From assembly GCF_900103215.1 (NCBI RefSeq), contig NZ_FNGV01000010.1, forward strand, positions 62,001-126,000: a DNA stretch of 64,000 nucleotides, in the 5' to 3' direction. Of this stretch, positions 34,858 through 44,015 are shown one piece after another (the first letter of the stretch is position 1; each line of letters begins with the position of its first letter). The translations under genes were made by a program, and so were the position numbers. Origin of the DNA: Kriegella aquimaris (GTDB lineage: Bacteria > Bacteroidota > Bacteroidia > Flavobacteriales > Flavobacteriaceae). The notes beneath the pieces were generated by a model. That model did not search any database. It worked only from the letters and a program-made list of their open reading frames with translations, and was not told the DNA's origin.

Positions 34858-35391
34858 ATGGTTGTTTTCAGAGCTGCAACTCCTTCCGATAGCGAAGGTA
34901 TTGCTAGTCTCCATGTCACGAGTTGGCAGCAAAATTATAGGGGTGCTTTTAGTGACATGTTTCTTGATGCTGAAGCTTTGATCGAGCGAAGGCTTGTTTG
35001 GCAAGCACGACTTAACGATAATGAGCCCGAGCAGTTTATCAGCGTGGCCGAAAATGAAGGTGCTATCGTTGGTTTTGTCTATGCGTATTTAAATCATAGT
35101 CCGGAATATGGTACGCTATTAGACAACCCGCATGTGTCTTCAGATATGAAGGGTGCAGGCATTGGTAAAAATTTAATGGCTTTGGTAGCCAAGGAGGCCG
35201 ATGAGCGGTATCCACATTCTGGTTTGTATTTATGGGTTTTGGAACAAAATGAAATGGCCCAAAACTTTTATGCGCACTTGAATGGTAAAAAAATCGAAAC
35301 GGTTTCAGGAAACGACATTGGCGATCGTACCATCTTAAAATCACGCTACTTTTGGAGCGATATGAAAGCACTACTGACAAAGGTTAAATAA
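34858..35391 (+). CDS. GNAT-family N-acetyltransferase
   Basis: A 177-residue acetyltransferase starting at ATG 34858 (a TTG just upstream adds one residue). VFRAATPSDSEGIASLHVTSW opens the domain, and the acetyl-CoA loop is near SDMKGAGIGKNLMALV. It transfers an acetyl group to an unidentified amine, possibly an amino acid or peptide. Sits between the Dabb and MmcQ genes. Confidence 0.87.
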   Translation: MVVFRAATPSDSEGIASLHVTSWQQNYRGAFSDMFLDAEALIERRLVWQARLNDNEPEQFISVAENEGAIVGFVYAYLNHSPEYGTLLDNPHVSSDMKGAGIGKNLMALVAKEADERYPHSGLYLWVLEQNEMAQNFYAHLNGKKIETVSGNDIGDRTILKSRYFWSDMKALLTKVK

Positions 35392-35400
35392 AACGTAACG

Positions 35401-35757
35401 GTGAATATTGAAGATTTTAGGGAATATTGCATTACGAAAAAAGGGGCGGCAGAAGATTTTCCCTTTGACTCCGGAACATTGGTGTTCAAGGTCATGGGTA
35501 AGATGTTTGCCTTGGCCCCGTTGGAACGTATGCCCTTAAAAGTCAATCTCAAATGCAATCCCGAGCGGGCCATTGATTTACGTGAGACGTACGACGGAGA
35601 TATCACCCCCGGCTACCACATGAGCAAAAATCATTGGAATACCCTGATGTTAGAAAATCTTGCCCCCGAATTAGTCAAAGAATTGATCGATCATTCCTAC
35701 GACTTGGTGGTCTCCGGCCTGACCAAAAAGCTCCGTGCCCAATTTGACGCACTTTAG
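35401..35757 (+). CDS. MmcQ/YjbR family protein
   Basis: A 118-residue protein of the MmcQ/YjbR family with the CyaY-like fold and a positively charged surface. Signature segments are FREYCITKKGAAEDFPFD, NLKCNPERAIDLRETY and HMSKNHWNTL. It starts at GTG 35401, 9 bp after the GNAT stop. These proteins are proposed DNA binders; role unknown. Confidence 0.88.
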   Translation: MNIEDFREYCITKKGAAEDFPFDSGTLVFKVMGKMFALAPLERMPLKVNLKCNPERAIDLRETYDGDITPGYHMSKNHWNTLMLENLAPELVKELIDHSYDLVVSGLTKKLRAQFDAL

Positions 35758-35804
35758 AACGATGTAAATAGTGCTAAATTAGCGCACCAACAACTAATTC
35801 CTAA

Positions 35805-37574
35805 ATGAATATCCTCCACTCTTTTTACAACGATAAAATAACTTTATACGAGACTCGATTGGCTGCGGTGAAAAGCCAATTGTTTAATTCTAGTATGATT
35901 CGATTGATTGTTTTTGGTGCTGCGGCTTTTGCTATCTATTTCTTTTTCGGTAGCCCTAGACTGATTCTTGCCATTGTTATTTTAGCAATAGCTCTGTTTT
36001 TGATATTGGTTTCCAGACATACCGACTTGCAGTATAAGCGGGATAAATTGTTGGCGCTTATCAAAATTAATGCGACTGAGATTCAGGTGTTGAAGCGTAA
36101 TTACCTTACTCTTGCCACGGGCGTTGAATATAAAGATCCTGACCATTCTTTCAGTCAAGATATCGATCTTTTCGGAAGAGGTTCTTTTTTCCAATATTGC
36201 AATCGTACGGCATTGCCGCAAGGAAGCGAGACCTTGGCTACATTGTTAAAGGAAAATGTTATAACTGCTATCGGCAAAAAGCAGGAAGCGATTATGGAAC
36301 TGGCACAAATGCCCGACTGGCGACAAAATTTTAGCGCTATCGCATCTTTGGTAAAGACCGAGACGCCTTACACCGTTATTATCAAATGGATGAAGCAGTA
36401 CCAGGCCTTCGTTCCCGCACTGATGAAATTTCTTCCTATGCTGTTTTCCATTGCATCCGTGGTCATCATAGCTGGGTATTTTACGGGCATTATTCCCGGT
36501 CTTATCCTGATTGCATGGTTTTTCTTGGGATTGATTATTAGCGGAAGATTTCTCAAAAAAATCAATAAGCTGTCTTACGATACCTCCAAAATTCAAACTA
36601 CGTTTCAGCAATATAAACAATTGATCGAGAAGTTGGAAGATGCTGATTTTCAATGTGATTTGCTCGATGAAAAAAGGCGGACGATAGTTCAGGAAAGTGG
36701 CAAGGCTTCGAAAATACTGCATCAATTTTCTCGCCATTTAAGCGCCTTGGATCAGCGAAACAATATCTTGATCGCACTATTCGCAAATGCTTTTTTATTG
36801 CGTGATTTACAGCTTAGTTACGCCATAGAGAAATGGATCGGAGAACACGGGCACGACATTGAGGCATGGTTCAAAACGATTGCCTTTTTTGATGCCTACA
36901 ATAGCCTTGGCAATTTTGGTTACAATCATCCTGATTATAGCTACCCTCGTTTGGTAGAAACTGGTATCGTGCTAAAGTCAGAGGGTGCCGGGCATCCTTT
37001 GTTGGATCCCAAAAAGAGTATTCTGAATGATATAAGGATTGATAACGAACAGTTCTTTATTATTACAGGAGCAAACATGGCCGGGAAAAGTACGTTTTTA
37101 AGAACCGTTTCCCTTCAAATTGTAATGGCCAATTTGGGGCTGCCGGTATGCGCCGTCGATGCGGAGTATAATCCCATTAAATTGATTACGAGCATGCGAA
37201 CCACCGATTCGCTTACCGATGATGAATCGTATTTCTTTTCGGAGTTGAAACGATTAAAGTTCATCGTAGACGAAATTCAAACGGACCGATATTTTATTGT
37301 TTTGGATGAAATTCTAAAAGGAACAAATAGTATCGATAAGGCGAAAGGTTCCCGAAAGTTTGTAGAGCGTTTGGTGGCCTCGAAATCAACGGGAATTATA
37401 GCAACCCACGATTTAAGTCTTTGTGAGGTCGCCGAAGAATTGCCGCAGGTCAAAAATTATTATTTCGACGCTGAGATTATTGACAATGAACTGCATTTTG
37501 ATTACAAATTCAAAAAAGGTATTTGCCAGAACATGAATGCATCCTTTTTGCTAAAGAAGATGGGGATTGTTTGA
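35805..37574 (+). CDS. Membrane-anchored MutS-like ATPase
   Basis: A 589-residue protein whose C-terminal half is a MutS domain V ATPase: Walker A GANMAGKST (Lys428), the signature DSLTDDESYF, Walker B YFIVLDE and the HDLSL histidine. The N-terminal MutS mismatch-recognition domain is missing. Instead there are hydrophobic helices at about residues 29-68 and another pair at about 205-248, which would place it in the inner membrane. The middle lever region (about 255-400) is helical. This subfamily is widespread in Bacteroidota but poorly studied; it is not the canonical mismatch repair MutS. Confidence 0.85.
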   Translation: MNILHSFYNDKITLYETRLAAVKSQLFNSSMIRLIVFGAAAFAIYFFFGSPRLILAIVILAIALFLILVSRHTDLQYKRDKLLALIKINATEIQVLKRNYLTLATGVEYKDPDHSFSQDIDLFGRGSFFQYCNRTALPQGSETLATLLKENVITAIGKKQEAIMELAQMPDWRQNFSAIASLVKTETPYTVIIKWMKQYQAFVPALMKFLPMLFSIASVVIIAGYFTGIIPGLILIAWFFLGLIISGRFLKKINKLSYDTSKIQTTFQQYKQLIEKLEDADFQCDLLDEKRRTIVQESGKASKILHQFSRHLSALDQRNNILIALFANAFLLRDLQLSYAIEKWIGEHGHDIEAWFKTIAFFDAYNSLGNFGYNHPDYSYPRLVETGIVLKSEGAGHPLLDPKKSILNDIRIDNEQFFIITGANMAGKSTFLRTVSLQIVMANLGLPVCAVDAEYNPIKLITSMRTTDSLTDDESYFFSELKRLKFIVDEIQTDRYFIVLDEILKGTNSIDKAKGSRKFVERLVASKSTGIIATHDLSLCEVAEELPQVKNYYFDAEIIDNELHFDYKFKKGICQNMNASFLLKKMGIV

Positions 37575-37619
37575 AACTGGTGTCGATAAGATGGGCAGAT
37601 TCCGGTGTTATTGTAATAA

Positions 37620-37650
37620 CGTAATTCCAAGGAACGAAGGAATCTGTTGA
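37620..37650. repeat. Dispersed intergenic repeat (copy at 41862-41892)
   Basis: The 31-bp segment CGTAATTCCAAGGAACGAAG... is a degenerate copy of the segment at 41862, whose core reads GGCACGAAGCAATCTGTG. Both lie in intergenic space. The family looks like a short dispersed repeat of unknown function. Confidence 0.5.
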
Positions 37651-37674
37651 AAAATTGGCTTAAATCTAAAATTA

Positions 37675-38676
37675 ATGGATTCATTAACTCAAATAGTATT
37701 AGGTGCTGCGGTTGGAGAGGCTGTTTTAGGTAAAAAAGTGGGTAATAAGGCCATGCTCTACGGTGCCATTGCGGGTACAATCCCAGATCTTGATGTACTG
37801 TCCCGCTATTTTGCCGATACGGTCACGGCCATTGAATGGCATAGAGGTTTTAGCCATTCCATTTTCTTTTCCATGCTTTTCTCCCCTGTTTTTGGATGGT
37901 TGATTTCAAAACTGGAACGGAAACAAAATGTTGCTTGGCAAGATTGGTCGTGGTTGATGTTCTGGGGGCTTTTTACCCATCCGGTATTAGATGCATTTAC
38001 GACCTGGGGTACACAGTTGTTCTGGCCATTCGATGTACGATTGGCATTCCAGAGTATTTTTGTAATCGACCCATTATATACCCTTCCTTTTTTAGTACTG
38101 TTGATTTTGGCGATGCGAAGGAAAAAAACCGATCCAAAGCGCGAACGGTACAATCGTCTAGGATTATCGATCAGTACGGGATATTTGGCGGCAACGGTAG
38201 TTCTAAAAGGAATGGCTTATCAGCGGTTTGAAATGGCCTTGGAGGCGCAGGGTATTGCTTATTCCGATATCGACACTAGGCCCACCCCTTTCAATACAAT
38301 GCTCTGGACGGCCAATGTCGACACCGAAGATGCTTACCTTATCGCAAATTTCTCCTTCTTCGATGAAGAGCAAATTGCGTTTCAGGCTTATCCGAAAAAT
38401 CACGAATTATTGGGCGAACTGGCCGCAAACGATAAAGTGAAACGTCTTGAGGCCATTACTGGTGGTTGGTTTACCATAACAAAAAGAGATGGCATGCTTT
38501 TTTTTAATGACCTCCGTTTCGGACCGATCAGTTTAGATCCCAATGAATCGCAGTTCGCCTTTAGTTATAAACTCGAGGAAAATGGGGGCAAGGTAAAAGT
38601 GGAAGAAATGCCCAAAATGAGAGGTGATGCTAAAAAACTGCTACGCGAACTATGGCTGCGTATGTGGGGTAATTAA
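37675..38676 (+). CDS. DUF457/YdjM family membrane-bound metal-dependent hydrolase
   Basis: A 333-residue protein. Residues 1-180 form the membrane domain with MDSLTQIVLGAAVGEAVLG, the metal-site segments GTIPDLDVL, HRGFSHSIFF and THPVLDAFTTWG, and four to five helices. A soluble C-terminal domain (about 190-333) follows. The family was named for LexA-regulated inner-membrane metal-dependent hydrolases, but the activity is not established. Starts 100 bp after the MutS-like gene, past a dispersed repeat. Confidence 0.83.
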   Translation: MDSLTQIVLGAAVGEAVLGKKVGNKAMLYGAIAGTIPDLDVLSRYFADTVTAIEWHRGFSHSIFFSMLFSPVFGWLISKLERKQNVAWQDWSWLMFWGLFTHPVLDAFTTWGTQLFWPFDVRLAFQSIFVIDPLYTLPFLVLLILAMRRKKTDPKRERYNRLGLSISTGYLAATVVLKGMAYQRFEMALEAQGIAYSDIDTRPTPFNTMLWTANVDTEDAYLIANFSFFDEEQIAFQAYPKNHELLGELAANDKVKRLEAITGGWFTITKRDGMLFFNDLRFGPISLDPNESQFAFSYKLEENGGKVKVEEMPKMRGDAKKLLRELWLRMWGN

Positions 38677-38772
38677 ACCAAAACTAGAATGCTGCGAATA
38701 TCCGAAGAAGGAGTATCTTATTTCAGGTTTGTGCTTTTTTTAATAAATAGGTAAACGGAACAATCAAAAATC

Positions 38773-40596
38773 ATGAAAAAATTAAGCATATATGTTTTGA
38801 TACTTTTACTGTTTTCTTGTGGAAATAAAAAAAAGGCAGTTGTACTTGAAACCCATCAACAATGGCATACGGTGACCTTGCCCTTTGAAGGGCCTGATAC
38901 CAACGAAAATGCGGAAGATAATCCGTTTTTAAACTATAAATTATCTGTCGAGTTTAAAAATGAGGACACCAAATATACTATTCGTGGTTTTTATGCGGCA
39001 GATGGTGATGCTGACGAAACGAGTTCAGATTCGGGTGGCATTTGGCAAGTAAGGTTTACGCCTGATAAAGTGGGGGAATGGTCATATGCAGCAACTTTAT
39101 ACCATGGTGATTCGGTCGCCCTGAGCACCGATTATGGTTCTGTTCAGACGGTCGATTTGAAAAATGCTTCGGGTAAATTTCAGGTTATTCCGTCTGATAA
39201 ACAAAAGCCTGATTTTCGTGGTCAGGGGCCGTTGGTGAATAAAAACGGCTATTTTTATTTTAAGGATGCTGATACCTATTGGGTAAAAGGCGGAGCCGAT
39301 AGCCCCGAGAATTTTTTGGCTTACGAAGATTTTGACGAAACCTACCGTATGCAAAGCTCCAGTGACGATGGTGAGGCCAAGACAGACAATAGCATCCATA
39401 AGTACATTCCACATTTGAGCGATTGGGAAGTGGGTGACCCTACTTGGCAGAACGGAAAGGGAAAAGCGATTATCGGTGCCGTGAACTATTTGGCTTCGAA
39501 AGGCATGAACGCAGTATATTTTTTAACCCTAAATATTCTAGGCGATGGAAAAGATGTATGGCCGTATCGAACCCCTGATGATTTTACCCGATTCGATGTC
39601 AGTAAATTGGAACAATGGGAAATCGTTTTCGAGCACATGCAATCTAAGGGCATTTTAATACATCTCGTACTTCAGGAAACAGAGAACGAAACCATGTTGG
39701 ATGGAGGGGATACAGGACCGTTACGACAACTTTATATTAATGAATTGATTGCGCGTTTCGGGCACCACCTTGCCATGAACTTTAATTTGGGAGAGGAAAA
39801 TGGTTTCGCCGATTTTACGCCGATAGCTCAAAATGATGCGCAGCGCAGGGCGATGACCACATTTATAAAGGAAAGCGATCCGTACAATCATCCTCTGTTG
39901 CTGCATACGCATTCCCATGAGCCCGCACGGGAAAATATTTTAGATTCCATTGTCGGATTCAAAGACTTGGACGGGTTATCATTACAGGTCGATAAACGCG
40001 AAGGAGCAGCTGAGGTCGTTGAAACTTGGAAGCGAAAGGCACGTGATGCGGGGCACGAATGGATGATTACAATGGATGAGATCGGCATGTGGCATACGGG
40101 CGCGGTTTCCGATTCGTTAGATGCCCACCACGACACACTACGGCGGTATGTGCTTTGGGGAACCTTGCTTTCTGGGGCGGCAGGAGTGGAATGGTATTTT
40201 GGGGCGAATAACCGATATCACGATTTGAATACCGAAGACTGGCGAACGCGTGACCGACTCTGGGAATTGACCGAATTTGCACTTACATTTTTTAGGGATA
40301 ATCTACCCTACTGGGAAATGCGACCGGAGCATGGGCTTGTCAATTCAAAAGATGCCTATTGTTTCCATAAGGAAAACGAAGTTTATGCCGTTTATTTGCC
40401 TGATTCTGCAGCATATACGATTGATCTGGCAGAAGCTAATGGAGAATTCGAACTGTTATGGTTCAATCCCTTAAAGGGAGGAGAATTGCAGAAAGGGACT
40501 ATCGAAGTCTTAAATGGCGGAAGCACTCAAAGTTTGGGAAATCCTCCAACCGTGGAAGCCAATCAAGATTGGGTGGCGCTTCTTAAGAAAAAATAA
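38773..40596 (+). CDS. DUF5060 lipoprotein, putative clan GH-A glycoside hydrolase
   Basis: A 607-residue lipoprotein (signal KLSIYVLILLLFSC). Residues about 28-130 match DUF5060, a beta-sandwich found at the N-terminus of glycosidases. A TIM-barrel-like domain follows with candidate acid/base Glu341 or Glu342 in NLGEEN and candidate nucleophile Glu436 in MDEIGMW, a spacing consistent with clan GH-A. The C-terminal domain (about 500-607) resembles the putative collagen-binding domain seen in such enzymes. No neighbouring transporter or regulator indicates the polysaccharide substrate. Monocistronic. Confidence 0.78.
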   Translation: MKKLSIYVLILLLFSCGNKKKAVVLETHQQWHTVTLPFEGPDTNENAEDNPFLNYKLSVEFKNEDTKYTIRGFYAADGDADETSSDSGGIWQVRFTPDKVGEWSYAATLYHGDSVALSTDYGSVQTVDLKNASGKFQVIPSDKQKPDFRGQGPLVNKNGYFYFKDADTYWVKGGADSPENFLAYEDFDETYRMQSSSDDGEAKTDNSIHKYIPHLSDWEVGDPTWQNGKGKAIIGAVNYLASKGMNAVYFLTLNILGDGKDVWPYRTPDDFTRFDVSKLEQWEIVFEHMQSKGILIHLVLQETENETMLDGGDTGPLRQLYINELIARFGHHLAMNFNLGEENGFADFTPIAQNDAQRRAMTTFIKESDPYNHPLLLHTHSHEPARENILDSIVGFKDLDGLSLQVDKREGAAEVVETWKRKARDAGHEWMITMDEIGMWHTGAVSDSLDAHHDTLRRYVLWGTLLSGAAGVEWYFGANNRYHDLNTEDWRTRDRLWELTEFALTFFRDNLPYWEMRPEHGLVNSKDAYCFHKENEVYAVYLPDSAAYTIDLAEANGEFELLWFNPLKGGELQKGTIEVLNGGSTQSLGNPPTVEANQDWVALLKKK

Positions 40597-40634
40597 GTTT
40601 CCTTTTTAGAGTGCATTGAGTCGCTTGGCTTATC

Positions 40635-40650
40635 TGGACGCTAACGTCCG
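40635..40650. terminator. Possible hairpin between convergent genes
   Basis: GGACG (40636-40640) pairs with CGTCC (40645-40649) around a CTAA loop. It lies between the DUF5060 and DUF4407 stops. There is no T run, so termination is uncertain; the flanking TTTGCGAGCGG resembles repeat sequence. Confidence 0.35.
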
Positions 40651-40672
40651 GTTTGCGAGCGGTGTAGATAGA

Positions 40673-41773
40673 TTATAAACTTTTGACCTGGATTTCATAA
40701 AATTTATCGGCCTGCTTTTTTAAAAGTTCTTCGGCCTTTTGCTTTTTATAAGCGTATACCGATTCTTCTTCGGTGATTTCGCTGTATATCTTTTTATTCA
40801 AAGCCGTATCCGTAGTCAGAAGTTGTTCGCGTTGGTACACTTTTTGGGTGACCCAAGTTTTGAGCACACTTTCGGCATCTTCTTCCTTAAGGTCATATTC
40901 TCCTTTTGGAGCCAGTAATTTGCCAATAATCGGGGAAGTTTCGATGGCCAGAAACAAAAGAAAAATAAAGAAAGACGGAAACCATGGTAATTCGCCTAAT
41001 GCCGTAATTCGGGCCATGAGTCCGTCAAAACCGTCAATAGCTGGTTGTGTGTTTTTGACTTCTTCGGAATAAGTGGAATTCAACAAGGCGATTTGACTTT
41101 CAAATTCGGTAATTTTTTGGGTATTGGTTTCTCTCAGGTTTTCCAACTGAGCCAGGGAAGTATCGTGTTTTTCTCGCTTCTCTTCATAAACGGGACCTTT
41201 TCCCAATAAGAGGGTGCCTTCCCGACCTTCGGCTTCGGCAATATAGGTGTCGTACAATGCATTTGTTTCTGCCTCCTTGACGGCAATTTCATTTTTTAAT
41301 GAAACAATGTTTTGTTGTAATTTTTCAACCTCAGGCGTATACTGCAATGCCAACTGCTGTTTGTTTGCTAAGGTCATTTCGTTTTTCTGTTCAAGCAGTA
41401 CCTGATTGATTTCTTTTTCGAATATTTTAAGTTCCAAAGGTTTGGAGATTACAACGGCAATAATAACCGCTAGAATGATTCGTGGTGTAGCTTGTAGCAA
41501 CTCATTGCCAAAACTATTTCGCTTTTTAATGGTGGAAACAATAAATCGGTCGAGGTTAAAGATTAAAAGTCCCCAAATCAATCCGAAGAAAATTGCGGGA
41601 TAAATGGTGTCAAAAACCGTGAATAGGGCATAGCTGCTGGCAATAAAAGCCATAACGGCCGTAAAGAAAACGGTGGCCCCTATGCCGGCGTATTTGTTTT
41701 GCTCTCCTTGCGAACAGGTGTCAAGAATTGTAGTGTCCGCCCCCGAGCAACGGATAAAAAAACGTTGTAACAT
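40673..41773 (-). CDS. DUF4407 family membrane protein
   Basis: A 366-residue protein of the DUF4407 family. Membrane helices are predicted at about residues 30-50, 55-75, 92-112 and 270-290. Between the third and fourth lies a long charged coiled-coil (about residues 120-245), rich in Glu, Lys and Gln. The first cysteines (FFIRCSG, DTCSQGEQ) are typical of the family. Function unknown; the coiled coil suggests a structural or sensing role. Confidence 0.85.
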   Translation of the reverse strand: MLQRFFIRCSGADTTILDTCSQGEQNKYAGIGATVFFTAVMAFIASSYALFTVFDTIYPAIFFGLIWGLLIFNLDRFIVSTIKKRNSFGNELLQATPRIILAVIIAVVISKPLELKIFEKEINQVLLEQKNEMTLANKQQLALQYTPEVEKLQQNIVSLKNEIAVKEAETNALYDTYIAEAEGREGTLLLGKGPVYEEKREKHDTSLAQLENLRETNTQKITEFESQIALLNSTYSEEVKNTQPAIDGFDGLMARITALGELPWFPSFFIFLLFLAIETSPIIGKLLAPKGEYDLKEEDAESVLKTWVTQKVYQREQLLTTDTALNKKIYSEITEEESVYAYKKQKAEELLKKQADKFYEIQVKSL

Positions 41774-41861
41774 GATGTTCTGATTTGATTGATGATGAAC
41801 ATATGTGACGCTTTTTATAAAGATTTGTTACATAAAAATGGAGCTATTTAGTTAAATTATA

Positions 41862-41892
41862 CGTAATTGCGAGGCACGAAGCAATCTGTGAC
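41862..41892. repeat. Dispersed intergenic repeat (copy at 37620-37650)
   Basis: A 31-bp segment with core GAGGCACGAAGCAATCTG, a degenerate match to 37620-37650. It lies just upstream of a perfect palindrome. Confidence 0.5.
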
Positions 41893-41912
41893 ATTTTGTT
41901 ACCAACAAACAT

Positions 41913-41944
41913 ATTGCGACCCCGATAATTATCGGGGTCGCAAT
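41913..41944. terminator. Perfect 32-bp palindrome, probable terminator of the M56 sensor gene
   Basis: ATTGCGACCCCGATAA and its exact complement form a fully palindromic 32-mer 28 bp beyond the M56 stop (minus strand). A long U run is absent; it may instead be part of the adjacent dispersed repeat element. Confidence 0.5.
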
Positions 41945-41971
41945 CAAGCCTCGACACTTTACGTACCGTAT

Positions 41972-44014
41972 TTAATTATTCGATTTTTCAATGGGCCGAG
42001 ACATTAAACCTGCCTCCACAGCCAAGTCGACATAGTGGTCATACTTTGTCATGGTTTCTTTATATAGCTTTTGAAGATTGGCGATTGTTCCTTTCTTGTG
42101 CTGCATATAGTTCTGTACAGCTTTGCTGTAGGTATTGGCTTTTGTATCAAATTTTTTAAAAGCATCCAAGAGTGCTTTGGAATGTTTTTTAGGGTCGGGA
42201 ATTTTATACGGCGGTGGCGGCGGTGGAACAGCTTGGCTTTCTTGACCATCGGGAACTACAACAGGTGGTGGTGGAGGCGGAATATTTTGATTTGTCTGTT
42301 TGGGAGCATCTGGGGATGCCGGTTTTTTAGGCGGTTCGGGACATTCGGGAAACGGTTGTGCCTCCTTTTTCTGTGCTTCGGTCATGCGACCGTAAATATG
42401 CTCCAATGTTTTAAGATCCTTTAATGGAACCACCCTTTTTTCTTTGGGTTGTGCATTGTATTTTTTTGCGAGCGTGTTGAATTCCTTGATTTGTTCTTGG
42501 GTAGCGCCTTTTTGGGTGGGGAGATGAGACGCGTTTTCCGGTCCCCTAATGTCAATTTGTGCTACCCCATATTCGGTAAGTACATTTTCAACGGTGTCGA
42601 TTATCTCTTGTGGCGCGGATGTATCGGGAACGATTATCGCTCGAACGAATAGTTTCCTTTCTTCTTTTGAAAGATGCTGGTTGAATTGCATCAAGAACGA
42701 ATCCAAATATTCGAGCGGGACAAGCTCTGGTCCAACGAGTAGTTGACCATTTTTGTTTATTAGAATTTTTATTAGCCTGTCGTCTTGAAAAAAGGTATTT
42801 ACAAACTCGTCTTGCGTATATAAATGTAGTTGATAGGGTTGGGGAAATTTTTCACTTCGGGCATTTTGATGTACAAAACTTAGGAAGTAATGTACAAAAT
42901 CCGAAGGTTGATAATTGCTCAATATATTGTTGTCAACTGGTTTTTCATGAATCCAAATTGCGAATTCATTTTGGTTTTTCCATTCTTCAAAATCTTTAAC
43001 AGTTGGTTTTCTTTGATTAAAAATGGATGAAGCCACATTTTTGTCAGATTGTTGAATTGTACTATCAGGTACTGTTTTTATGGTCCTTTTTACTTCCACT
43101 AGCTTAGTTTCGCTAAACCCAAATACAACAAATGATAGCAAAGGGAGCAGCAGTAGACTTCTAAATAATACCGACTTTTTAGAGGTGTGTGTTTTCATGA
43201 CTTTAAAACGTTTTTTGACCTGCCCAAGGGGATTTCGCCCGAAAGTGAACGATTTCCCGAAAAGGCTAAGTCTGATTGATGAATTTGATGAATATATAAT
43301 GGCGTTCGCCAACGATTGATGATGATGTTCGGTAAAGGATAATAGTATCTTCTGGTAGCTTTTTGTATCTGTATTCGAGGCAAGTACGGCCTGATCGGCC
43401 AGAAACTCATGGTTGAGCTTGATATGGTATTTGGCCCAATAGACCAACGGATTAAACCACAACAACACTTGTAGCAGTTCGATAACTAGTACGTCGAGGC
43501 TATGCCATTGTTCTGCATGCGTTTTCTCGTGAACGATGACTTCTTCCGGAATTTGATTTGCCTCGAATTGCTGTTTGTTTAAAAAAATATACCAGAAAAA
43601 AGTATGGGGAATGACCGCTTTTTGAAGCAGTACATGTATAAACTCATTGATTTTTATTTTAGTGTGGATACGTATGTTTTGTCTAATTCTCCATAAGTTC
43701 TTTATGAACTTGAATGCGAATACAAGAAACCCAAGGCCATATATAGTCCATAAAAGAACCGGCCAATAGGGATAGGAGGTTTCTTGATTTATGGTAACCG
43801 CTGATTCGACTTCGAAAGATATGGGTTGAAAAATTGCCGCGGGAGCTGTTACATATTCGGTAAAAGTGATGAACGGAATGCCCAAGGCGAGTAGTAACGA
43901 GCCCAAGAGATAATAGCGTTTGAAGTGGTGTATGTTCTCCTTTTCCAGAAAAATCTGATAGAATAGCAGAAAAACTGCCAGACAGAGACTCGATTTTAGA
44001 AGGTGAAGTATCAT
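41972..44014 (-). CDS. M56 (BlaR1-like) membrane metallopeptidase sensor with proline-rich tail
   Basis: A 680-residue M56 peptidase. Membrane helices flank a cytoplasmic zinc site HEKTH (His162, Glu163, His166) with LNHEFLADQAV downstream. After the fourth helix (about residue 285) comes a long periplasmic region. It contains a low-complexity part with two poly-proline blocks (near 575 and 600), a periplasmic spacer like that of TonB but without a TonB C-terminal domain. It starts one base after the blaI stop (44016), so the two are an operon. Sequence similarity to the sensors at 24-28 kb is limited outside the catalytic core. Confidence 0.85.
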   Translation of the reverse strand: MILHLLKSSLCLAVFLLFYQIFLEKENIHHFKRYYLLGSLLLALGIPFITFTEYVTAPAAIFQPISFEVESAVTINQETSYPYWPVLLWTIYGLGFLVFAFKFIKNLWRIRQNIRIHTKIKINEFIHVLLQKAVIPHTFFWYIFLNKQQFEANQIPEEVIVHEKTHAEQWHSLDVLVIELLQVLLWFNPLVYWAKYHIKLNHEFLADQAVLASNTDTKSYQKILLSFTEHHHQSLANAIIYSSNSSIRLSLFGKSFTFGRNPLGQVKKRFKVMKTHTSKKSVLFRSLLLLPLLSFVVFGFSETKLVEVKRTIKTVPDSTIQQSDKNVASSIFNQRKPTVKDFEEWKNQNEFAIWIHEKPVDNNILSNYQPSDFVHYFLSFVHQNARSEKFPQPYQLHLYTQDEFVNTFFQDDRLIKILINKNGQLLVGPELVPLEYLDSFLMQFNQHLSKEERKLFVRAIIVPDTSAPQEIIDTVENVLTEYGVAQIDIRGPENASHLPTQKGATQEQIKEFNTLAKKYNAQPKEKRVVPLKDLKTLEHIYGRMTEAQKKEAQPFPECPEPPKKPASPDAPKQTNQNIPPPPPPVVVPDGQESQAVPPPPPPYKIPDPKKHSKALLDAFKKFDTKANTYSKAVQNYMQHKKGTIANLQKLYKETMTKYDHYVDLAVEAGLMSRPIEKSNN

Positions 44015-44015
44015 G

